Source: Mangrovimonas sp. ST2L15 (GTDB taxonomy: Bacteria; Bacteroidota; Bacteroidia; Flavobacteriales; Flavobacteriaceae). From it: DNA of 64,000 nt. The position numbers and the translations under genes are program-made. Below the pieces are notes generated by a model. That model was not told where the DNA came from, made no database searches, and worked only from the letters and a program-made list of their open reading frames with translations. The stretch lies in contig NZ_LBIQ01000028.1 of NCBI RefSeq assembly GCF_001280515.1, positions 1 to 64,000 of the forward strand. The letters run 5' to 3'. Positions 1-6,892 of this stretch are shown piece by piece (position 1 is the stretch's first letter; every line of letters begins with the position of its first letter).

Positions 1-2124
1 GATGGTGATCTCCTCGGATGGGGAGGCTCCGGTCACTTCTCCCGTGGTTGGGTCAATCACCGCAACCGGTGGCTGGGGATCTGCAAAACTGAAGGTCCCG
101 CCGGGTTCGCCCGTAAGGGTCACCACCGCTCCGTCACAGGTAGGGTCTACCGTAAAACTCGTGTCGGCAAATGGCTCGATGATCAGATAAAATACTGGGT
201 CGGGGCTTACTGCGGGACAAGAAGGAGTTCCATTAGGCTGAACATTAACCCAAATAGGCGTAGAAGGCCCTGAAGCCGTATAAGGACTATCCAAGGCACC
301 AGTACCTGAATCAGCATCAGCAAAACTAGAATGATAAGTCACAGTGAAATCATCTGGGTTTTGTGTCCCTAAAATGCCAGAAGTTTGTGATTCCAAATCA
401 AAATCGGCTACACCGTCATTGCTTTCGTCATCACATTGAACCATATCCTCAACAGGATTAATAAATCCAGTCAAGGGAACAGTCACCGTAACATCATCCG
501 TCACCACGACTGTTTCTCCATTGCAAATGTTATATGTTACTTGAGCGGTATAAGTTGTGGTTTGTGAAGGACATGCCTCAAATTCTGGATCTGTACTGAC
601 TACATTTCCATCAGAATCCAACCAAGCAAACTCTATAATACTATCGCCATTAGGCACAAATCTCCAGGCCTCCGATTGTCCTAAGGTCTCATCGACTTCC
701 CATGGAGAATCTGAGGTTTGTCTACCGGGAGGCACATAGGCTTCTGTTCCCGCATTATTTTGAATTCCAACTACTGCCGCCCCTCCTTGCCAAGAATTAC
801 AAACAGGTTTATTCTTAATATATATATCTATAACATTTGTTGTTTCATAAAAAACAGCCATATGAGTTGCTTGCTGGGAATTACAACTGTACATATTTAC
901 ATTGTAAAATGAAACAGCTAATACCCTATTTGGATAAGTCCCTATAACCTCCCATGCAATTTCATCTGAATTACTAGTAGCAGGATTAATGTCATGGCAA
1001 GGTGTAAAAACATTTGCCTCAGCAAGAGTTGCATTTGTGTTATTGGGTAAGTTTTGTGTAAAAGCCCAAGCATTTCCAGTATCAGACGGATCAACCTCAA
1101 ACCTAATTACACCATTGGAACCAACCTGAAATTGCGTTTCTGTATCTCCAAAAAAACAGAAATCAAAAGGTAAAGTTCCAACTGCAGACCAAGCATCATC
1201 AATATTGGTGTTCATCGAATTTGATAAACCACTAAAAGGGAACGGCGGTGCATACACAATGGATTCGATATTATAAGTGTCTGTTTCACCAATATCCAAA
1301 AAATCAGCAAAAAGTGTTGTACACGTTTCTTCACATGTTAATTCCACATCATTACCTGCATCCACATAAGGATTCCCTGGTAAGGAGGCCCCTACAATAA
1401 CTTGTATTGTTGGAGTATTGGAACTTTGACAACCCAAAGGATTTGTATCTGTTATAACCAGTGAAACCGTATAGATCCCACCTTCTGTGTATTCATGAGT
1501 GACTGTTTGGCCGGTTGCTGCATTACCATCATCAAAGGTCCAACTATAAGTTGCATCGGATCCATCTATGGAGAAAGTTCCAGAACCATTGAAAGTAACC
1601 GTTTCATTAAGATCTACAAATATGGTTCCGGATCCATCGCCGGAAGGAACAGTTGAATCTATACTCGCTGTTATATCTTGACACGGTGTTACACACGCAA
1701 TATCAGCAGCAAAACCTAATGTAGCACCTGTAGCTGATCCTCCAGTACTATCAAATTCAATAGTAATACAACCAGAAGCGTTACTTGTAGAGGCCTCAAT
1801 GGTACCAGGGCTACTAGCCGGACCACCACCAGAGTAAGTTCCTATTAACGGTGCCGTTGTGTCTTCCCCATCATAAATATACATGAATACCGAGTTCAAC
1901 TGGGTACTAAATGCAGTAAAGTCCAACTGAATAAATTGTCCTGTTTCTTCGGGGCATATGGTTAAAACATAATTTTCATTCAAACTGTATCCTGAGGTTG
2001 AACCTCCTGAATCATATAACGTACCTGAACATTGGGTAAAGGTTCCATTTTGCATCAATATATCTTGGGACCAACCAACTACGGCAAAAAATAAACATAG
2101 GGAAATTGTAAATAAATACTTCAT
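1..2124 (-). CDS. Secreted multidomain surface protein (CUB-like and PKD domains), C-terminus cut by window edge
   Basis: Read from the ATG at 2124, the frame is open for 708 codons to the window edge, so the C-terminus is missing. Residues 1-20 form a signal peptide ending VVGWSQ. Residues about 31-142 resemble a CUB domain (YIYDGED, then SGCITIEF). Residues about 155-242 are a PKD domain with YSWTFDDG and EYTEGGIYTVSL. The rest is beta-rich repeat material with spaced cysteines. Long proteins of this build in Bacteroidetes are usually type IX secretion cargo ending in a type B (gliding-motility) sorting domain; that end would lie outside, so this is inference. The last 60 or so codons are far richer in GC than the rest. 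The small secreted-protein gene lies 19 nt upstream on the same strand. Confidence 0.85.
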   Translation of the reverse strand, partial: MKYLFTISLCLFFAVVGWSQDILMQNGTFTQCSGTLYDSGGSTSGYSLNENYVLTICPEETGQFIQLDFTAFSTQLNSVFMYIYDGEDTTAPLIGTYSGGGPASSPGTIEASTSNASGCITIEFDSTGGSATGATLGFAADIACVTPCQDITASIDSTVPSGDGSGTIFVDLNETVTFNGSGTFSIDGSDATYSWTFDDGNAATGQTVTHEYTEGGIYTVSLVITDTNPLGCQSSNTPTIQVIVGASLPGNPYVDAGNDVELTCEETCTTLFADFLDIGETDTYNIESIVYAPPFPFSGLSNSMNTNIDDAWSAVGTLPFDFCFFGDTETQFQVGSNGVIRFEVDPSDTGNAWAFTQNLPNNTNATLAEANVFTPCHDINPATSNSDEIAWEVIGTYPNRVLAVSFYNVNMYSCNSQQATHMAVFYETTNVIDIYIKNKPVCNSWQGGAAVVGIQNNAGTEAYVPPGRQTSDSPWEVDETLGQSEAWRFVPNGDSIIEFAWLDSDGNVVSTDPEFEACPSQTTTYTAQVTYNICNGETVVVTDDVTVTVPLTGFINPVEDMVQCDDESNDGVADFDLESQTSGILGTQNPDDFTVTYHSSFADADSGTGALDSPYTASGPSTPIWVNVQPNGTPSCPAVSPDPVFYLIIEPFADTSFTVDPTCDGAVVTLTGEPGGTFSFADPQPPVAVIDPTTGEVTGASPSEEITI

Positions 2125-2143
2125 TTTCAATAGTAGCTATTTA

Positions 2144-2617
2144 TTAATTAAATTGAGATAGAATAATGATAAACCAATTAGTATTGTCTATCCTATATGT
2201 GAGATTATACTTTTCATAAAAGGAAAAATTATACTTCAAAGGGTTAAAAGTTTCCTTTTTAGGATTAGCATCCCTTGTTAAGTTCTGAGTATAATTATTG
2301 AATAATGGTACCTCAGATAACAATGGGTAAGGTTTATCATTCCCTTGAGGATATTCAATAAACTGAACTCTATTTCTTAATATATTCTTTAGATCTTTTA
2401 AACGCTGTGGTTTGTTTAAGACCAACTCATCCAATCGATCCCCGTAAACTTCCTTTAACATTTTATACTCCTTATCTGTTAACGGATCTTCAACATTGGA
2501 CTTAAAATTTACTGATTGAGTTAATTTGGGATTAGTTCTCTTACCCTGGCTATATCCACATTGGCATAAAAAGCCAACAAAAGCTGTCAGCATCAAAAGC
2601 TTAAGTTTCATTTTCAT
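2144..2617 (-). CDS. Small secreted protein of unknown function
   Basis: A 157-residue product with a signal peptide at residues 1-24 (MKMKLKLLML... ending CGYSQ), then a charged, lysine- and asparagine-rich mature part with no domain I recognise. A longer frame reaches 2671, but the ATG at 2617 places the signal peptide at the N-terminus and was chosen for that reason. The gene stops 19 nt before the start of the large CUB/PKD protein on the same strand, so the two are probably cotranscribed and both exported. A role as partner or accessory of the large protein is only inferred from position. Confidence 0.65.
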   Translation of the reverse strand: MKMKLKLLMLTAFVGFLCQCGYSQGKRTNPKLTQSVNFKSNVEDPLTDKEYKMLKEVYGDRLDELVLNKPQRLKDLKNILRNRVQFIEYPQGNDKPYPLLSEVPLFNNYTQNLTRDANPKKETFNPLKYNFSFYEKYNLTYRIDNTNWFIIILSQFN

Positions 2618-2732
2618 AGTTAATTTTTTCTTAAAAGAGCCTAAAAATAATAAAAAATTAAAACTACTCACGTTAATATTTCCTGCATTTTAATAATCTG
2701 TTAAGATTCCCGACGGTTCAAGGGGAAATTCT

Positions 2733-2740
2733 TATCTTTG
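2733..2740 (+). promoter_or_regulatory. Candidate -7 promoter box for folE
   Basis: TATCTTTG matches the Bacteroidetes -7 consensus TAnnTTTG. It lies 34 nt before the folE ATG and would drive the folE-cysS-yidD run. No clear -33 TTG is visible at the usual spacing. Confidence 0.6.
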
Positions 2741-2774
2741 CAAATTGAATTACTACCACTTTTAAGGAGCGATA

Positions 2775-3452
2775 ATGAAATTTGATGAAAATATAGAAGA
2801 GTTTGAATCTATTGGAGATAACCACATAGGAACATCCCATGAAACACCTCTGAGAGTCGATGCTTTCAAACTCAGTAATGATGAAAAAATAGACATCATT
2901 AAGGATGATGTGAGACATATTATGGAGACCTTGGGATTAGATTTAACAGACGACAGTCTTAAAGGAACTCCTCTAAGAGTTGCTAAGATGTTTGTTAAGG
3001 AAATTTTTGGCGGTTTACACCCAAAAAGCAAACCAAGCGCTTCTACTTTCGACAACAAATACAAATATGGTGAAATGCTGGTTGAAAAAAACATTACCTT
3101 ATATTCAACTTGTGAGCATCATTTACTTCCTATAGTAGGTAAAGCCCACGTAGCTTATATTTCAAATGGAAAGGTTGTTGGACTATCCAAAATGAACCGT
3201 ATTGTAGATTACTATGCAAAAAGACCTCAAGTACAAGAACGTTTAACCATTCAAATTGTTAAAGAACTTCAAGAAGTTCTAAACACTCAAGACGTAGCCT
3301 GTGTAATTGATGCCAAACACCTTTGCGTCAACTCCAGAGGAATTAGAGACATAGAAAGCAGTACCGTTACGGCAGAATTTGGCGGTCGTTTTAAAGAAAA
3401 AGAAATTAGGAGAGAGTTTTTAGACTATATTCAGTTAGAAACTAAATTTTAA
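2775..3452 (+). CDS. folE: GTP cyclohydrolase I
   Basis: Converts GTP to 7,8-dihydroneopterin triphosphate, the entry step to folates and tetrahydropterins; cytoplasmic, normally a decamer. The 225-residue length fits the family. The zinc site is visible as CEHH at 113-116 (Cys113 and His116 as ligands, His115 catalytic) with Cys184 in HLCVNSRGI as third ligand. The N-terminal 40 residues are variable, as is usual. It is first in a run with cysS (23 nt gap) and yidD, behind a TATCTTTG promoter box. Reduced pterin made through this step could also serve the phenylalanine hydroxylase at 62043, though the two are not linked in position. Confidence 0.97.
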   Translation: MKFDENIEEFESIGDNHIGTSHETPLRVDAFKLSNDEKIDIIKDDVRHIMETLGLDLTDDSLKGTPLRVAKMFVKEIFGGLHPKSKPSASTFDNKYKYGEMLVEKNITLYSTCEHHLLPIVGKAHVAYISNGKVVGLSKMNRIVDYYAKRPQVQERLTIQIVKELQEVLNTQDVACVIDAKHLCVNSRGIRDIESSTVTAEFGGRFKEKEIRREFLDYIQLETKF

Positions 3453-3475
3453 TCACCCCCTACCTTTTATAACTC

Positions 3476-4960
3476 ATGCATTTGTATCAAGAGCAGCCCA
3501 TTAAAATTTACAATTCCCTTTCCGGAGAAAAAGAACTTTTCAAACCTATTAATGACGGCTATGTAGGCATGTATGTCTGCGGACCTACAGTATATAGCAA
3601 TGTCCATTTAGGAAATGTTAGGACTTTTATGTCTTTTGATATGGTCTTTAGGTACCTTAAGCATTTGGGATATAAGGTAAGATATGTGCGAAATATTACA
3701 GATGCAGGTCACTTAGAAAACGATGCTGATGAAGGGGAAGACCGCATTGCTAAAAAAGCACGTTTAGAATCTATTGAACCAATGGAAGTGGTTCAGCGCT
3801 ATACTGTAGATTTTCATAATATTCTGAATAAATTTAATTTTTTACCTCCTAGTATTGAACCTACAGCAACCGGACATATTATTGAACAAATTGAATTGAT
3901 CAAAGATATTCTTCAAAATGGTTTTGCCTACGAAATTAACGGTTCGGTATATTTTGATGTCGTTAAGTTTAATGAAAGTCATGACTATGGTAAGCTAAGC
4001 AAGCGAAATCTTGAAGATATGATTCACAACACTCGTGAACTTGATGGTCAGAGTGATAAACGAAATCCTCAGGACTTTGCGCTGTGGAAAAAGGCAGAGC
4101 CTCAACATATCATGCGATGGCCTTCACCTTGGAGCGATGGATTTCCTGGCTGGCATCTAGAGTGTACTGCTATGAGCACAAAATACCTAGGAGAACATTT
4201 TGATATTCATGGAGGTGGCATGGATTTGAAGTTTCCTCATCATGAATGTGAAATTGCTCAAAATGAAGCTGCCAAAGGACAGTCACCTGTTAATTATTGG
4301 ATGCATGCAAACATGCTTATCATGAATGGTAAGAAAATGGCCAAATCAACTGGCAACTTTATTCTACCAAATGAAATTTTCACAGGAGATAATGCCAATA
4401 TAACCAAAGCTTTTTCTCCTTCAGTTGCTAGATTCTTTATGCTTCAAGCTCATTACAGAAGCGTTTTGGACTTTACAAATGACGGTTTATTAGCTAGTGA
4501 AAAAGGATTTAACCGTTTAATGGAAGCCATTAACCACTTGGATCATTTACCTGTTTCAACAACAAGTAGTATAGATCTACCAAGTTGGATTCAAAAATGT
4601 TATGATGCGATGAATGATGATTTCAATTCGCCCATTTTAATAGCAAATTTGTTTGAAGGGGTTAAATATATCAATCAAATAAAAGAAGGTAATGAATCGA
4701 TAAGTCAAGAAGATTTAAACAGCTTTAAAAATACCATTCACACCTTTGTTTTTGATGTTCTGGGATTGTTACCTAGCCAATCCAGTTCTGATAATTCAGA
4801 CGATAAACTGACAGGTACCGTTGAATTACTTATCAAGTTACGACAAGAAGCTCGAGCTAATAAGAACTTTGCGCTTTCAGACCAAATTAGGGACGAACTT
4901 ACCTCTTTAGGAATTCAATTAAAAGACGGAAAAGAAGGCACTACATTTTCAACAAATTAA
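3476..4960 (+). CDS. cysS: Cysteinyl-tRNA synthetase
   Basis: Charges tRNA-Cys with cysteine in the cytoplasm. The 494 residues match the class I CysRS family. Residues 44-47 HLGN are the HIGH-type signature and KMAKS at 287-291 is the KMSKS loop. Zinc ligands are visible as Cys35 (in MYVCGPTVY), Cys230 (GWHLEC) and the FPHHEC region at 253-258. The C-terminal part (from about 360) is the helical DALR/anticodon-binding region. It lies between folE and yidD on the same strand, with only 4 nt to yidD. Confidence 0.98.
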   Translation: MHLYQEQPIKIYNSLSGEKELFKPINDGYVGMYVCGPTVYSNVHLGNVRTFMSFDMVFRYLKHLGYKVRYVRNITDAGHLENDADEGEDRIAKKARLESIEPMEVVQRYTVDFHNILNKFNFLPPSIEPTATGHIIEQIELIKDILQNGFAYEINGSVYFDVVKFNESHDYGKLSKRNLEDMIHNTRELDGQSDKRNPQDFALWKKAEPQHIMRWPSPWSDGFPGWHLECTAMSTKYLGEHFDIHGGGMDLKFPHHECEIAQNEAAKGQSPVNYWMHANMLIMNGKKMAKSTGNFILPNEIFTGDNANITKAFSPSVARFFMLQAHYRSVLDFTNDGLLASEKGFNRLMEAINHLDHLPVSTTSSIDLPSWIQKCYDAMNDDFNSPILIANLFEGVKYINQIKEGNESISQEDLNSFKNTIHTFVFDVLGLLPSQSSSDNSDDKLTGTVELLIKLRQEARANKNFALSDQIRDELTSLGIQLKDGKEGTTFSTN

Positions 4961-4964
4961 GCAT

Positions 4965-5201
4965 ATGAAAAACATCTTGATAAAACCGTTTATCTATTTG
5001 GTAAAGTTTTATCAAGGTGCCATTTCACCTCTATTCCCTGCTACTTGCAGATACCAGCCCACTTGCTCTCATTATACCATTGAAGCTTTACAAAAGCATG
5101 GTCTTTTAAAAGGCAGTTGGTTGGCAATTAAGAGGATTTTTAGTTGCCATCCTTGGGGAGGTAGTGGTTATGACCCAGTTCCTGAAAAGGATGACAAATA
5201 G
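4965..5201 (+). CDS. yidD: Membrane protein insertion efficiency factor YidD
   Basis: A 78-residue protein of the YidD family, which assists YidC-dependent insertion at the inner membrane. Typical motifs are [20 protein letters not shown], with two conserved cysteines, and [14 protein letters not shown] near the end. It follows cysS by 4 nt. The C-terminus is odd: the final 38 bp before the last codons (5151-5188) recur almost exactly 113 bp downstream (5264-5301), where they would encode an alternative ending [15 protein letters not shown]. The present ending is KDDK, so the original 3' end seems to have been displaced by a small insertion. Confidence 0.95.
   Translation: MKNILIKPFIYLVKFYQGAISPLFPATCRYQPTCSHYTIEALQKHGLLKGSWLAIKRIFSCHPWGGSGYDPVPEKDDK
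5151..5188 (+). repeat. Direct repeat copy 1 (tail of yidD)
   Basis: A 38-bp segment inside the yidD 3' end, matched at 37 of 38 positions by 5264-5301. The two copies are offset by 113 bp. Confidence 0.93.
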
Positions 5202-5263
5202 CCCACGCGCCGGCTCGCCTGTTCTCTAAAAATGTACCCGTACATTTTCTTAACGTTCCAGCG
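5202..5263. other. GC-rich insert with a perfect palindrome between yidD tail copies
   Basis: A spacer between the yidD stop and the second tail copy. Its first 19 nt (5202-5220) are almost all G and C, unlike the AT-rich surroundings. It contains the inverted repeat AAAATGTAC (5229-5237) / GTACATTTT (5240-5248). It looks like the residue of a small mobile or recombined element; no gene fits inside. Confidence 0.6.
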
Positions 5264-5301
5264 CCTTAGGGAGGTAGTGGTTATGACCCAGTTCCTGAAA
5301 A
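5264..5301 (+). repeat. Direct repeat copy 2 (orphaned yidD tail)
   Basis: Matches 5151-5188 at 37 of 38 positions. Read in the yidD frame it continues [15 protein letters not shown] and then stops (TAA at 5315-5317), so it is probably the ancestral yidD 3' end left behind downstream. Confidence 0.9.
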
Positions 5302-5389
5302 AGACCAAAAAAAATAACGTATTGTTATAATTCTTTTATTTTTTCTCCGTGTTTCAATTGGCTATATTTACCCTTTAAAATTAAACTCT

Positions 5390-6316
5390 ATGTTTTTACT
5401 TAAATTCGATTGGAATCCCGTCTCAGGAATTGATATTATCGGAAATTTCAAAATCCATTTTTATAGTGTCATGTGGATTATTGCCTTTCTTTTGGGATGG
5501 CAAATCATGAAACGAATTTTCATTCGAGAAAAAGTAAAACTTGAATATTTAGACCCTTTATTTCTTTATACGGTTCTAGCTACTTTAATAGGTGCCAGAT
5601 TGGGTCATGTCTTATTTTATCAAGCCGAATTAATTAAGGAAGATTTCTTTAGCATTTTCCTTCCCTTCAGTTTTAAAAACGGGATCGAATTCACAGGGTT
5701 TCAAGGATTGGCAAGCCATGGAGCGGCCATTGGAATCATTACTGGCATGTATTTATACCGAAGAAAATACAAATATAAAACCCTAATGTGGATCTTGGAC
5801 CGAATTGTTATACCTGTAGCAAGTGGCGCAATCTTTATTAGGATAGGTAACTTTATAAACTCTGAAATAATAGGTAAAATAACCGATTCACAATTAGGAG
5901 TCCGATTCATTCAGGATGAATACAGCAAATATGAAATTGTCAAATTAACAGGGATCAATAAGGTTCAAGAGGCTTATATGGCGGTAACAAACAACCCACA
6001 GTTTTCCAATCTATTGGAGGCTGTTCCTTATAGACATCCCGCTCAATTATATGAGTCCTTTTGTTACATTATTGTATTTTTAATTTTAGTGTGGGTTTAC
6101 CTTAAAACCAATAAAGGACAACAAGAAGGATTCTTATTTGGCCTATTTTTAGTTTTCTTATGGACCGTTCGGTTCTTTGTTGAATTTGTCAAAGAGGCAC
6201 AGGTTGACGAGCGTGCCACATGGGCTTTAAATACAGGTCAATGGTTAAGCATACCTTTTATTCTTTTAGGTTTCTATTTCATGTTTGTTTATAAACCAAA
6301 ACACAAAGTTTCATAA
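5390..6316 (+). CDS. lgt: Prolipoprotein diacylglyceryl transferase
   Basis: Transfers a diacylglyceryl group to the lipobox cysteine of prelipoproteins in the inner membrane, the first step of lipoprotein maturation. The 308 residues contain about seven hydrophobic segments. The Lgt signature RIGNFINSEIIG lies at 151-162, with ASHGAAIG at 108-115 and RHPAQLYE at 215-222. It fits with the many lipoproteins encoded in this window. It follows the yidD insertion by about 90 nt and precedes a lipoprotein gene by 4 nt. A TATATTTA box about 15-25 nt upstream may be a weak promoter. Confidence 0.97.
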   Translation: MFLLKFDWNPVSGIDIIGNFKIHFYSVMWIIAFLLGWQIMKRIFIREKVKLEYLDPLFLYTVLATLIGARLGHVLFYQAELIKEDFFSIFLPFSFKNGIEFTGFQGLASHGAAIGIITGMYLYRRKYKYKTLMWILDRIVIPVASGAIFIRIGNFINSEIIGKITDSQLGVRFIQDEYSKYEIVKLTGINKVQEAYMAVTNNPQFSNLLEAVPYRHPAQLYESFCYIIVFLILVWVYLKTNKGQQEGFLFGLFLVFLWTVRFFVEFVKEAQVDERATWALNTGQWLSIPFILLGFYFMFVYKPKHKVS

Positions 6317-6320
6317 AGCC

Positions 6321-6815
6321 ATGAAATTAAAAAACGTGTCTTTATACTGTTTGCTAATGGGAGGTATTTTCAGCTTTTCATGTAAAGAAAAACCTGAACA
6401 AAATAATATTAAGCAAACACAGATCAATTTTAAGAAAGAAGGTGAATTAAAGCTATTTCAACAAAAGACAGATTCCATTGTAAAGCAATTGGATATTGAA
6501 ATAGCCGATTCTGAATATGAAAGAGAAACAGGCTTGATGTACCGTCAATCTATGCGAGACAGTCAAGGAATGCTTTTTGTTTTTCAAGATTACAACCCAA
6601 GATGGTTCTACATGAAGAATACCCAAATTGCTTTGGATATTATTTATCTGGACAAAGACCAAAAGATTGTCAGTTTTCAAAAGAATGCCCAACCCATGAA
6701 TGAAACCTCTTTACCCTCAAATAAACCGGCCATGTACGTATTGGAAGTAAATGCCGGTTTGTCTGATCAATGGGGCTTAAAAGTAGGCGATTCCATATCC
6801 TATATTAGAAATTAA
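6321..6815 (+). CDS. DUF192 family lipoprotein
   Basis: A 164-residue protein with a lipoprotein signal peptide (lipobox cysteine at residue 21, FSFSC). The DUF192 domain covers about residues 60-160, with GLMYR, GMLFVF, WFYMKNT and VLEVNAG in the usual order. The family is a small beta-barrel fold of unknown function. A frame opening at 6285 would overlap lgt, but the ATG at 6321 puts the signal peptide at the N-terminus and was chosen. It ends at a strong bidirectional terminator shared with secDF. Confidence 0.88.
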   Translation: MKLKNVSLYCLLMGGIFSFSCKEKPEQNNIKQTQINFKKEGELKLFQQKTDSIVKQLDIEIADSEYERETGLMYRQSMRDSQGMLFVFQDYNPRWFYMKNTQIALDIIYLDKDQKIVSFQKNAQPMNETSLPSNKPAMYVLEVNAGLSDQWGLKVGDSISYIRN

Positions 6816-6840
6816 TTTATTTACACATATATAATAAAAA

Positions 6841-6866
6841 AAAGCCTTTCCAATTGGAAAGGCTTT
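6841..6866. terminator. Bidirectional terminator between the DUF192 gene and secDF
   Basis: AAAGCCTTTCC / GGAAAGGCTTT with an AATT loop, preceded by an A tract and followed by T residues. It serves the convergent genes on both sides. Confidence 0.9.
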
Positions 6867-6892
6867 TTAATTAAATCTATTTAGTTTTATAT

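Noticed and set aside
5202-5263. An integron attC site in the yidD insert
   Set aside because: The paired core sites and two-box fold of attC are missing; only a single simple palindrome is present and no integrase gene is near.
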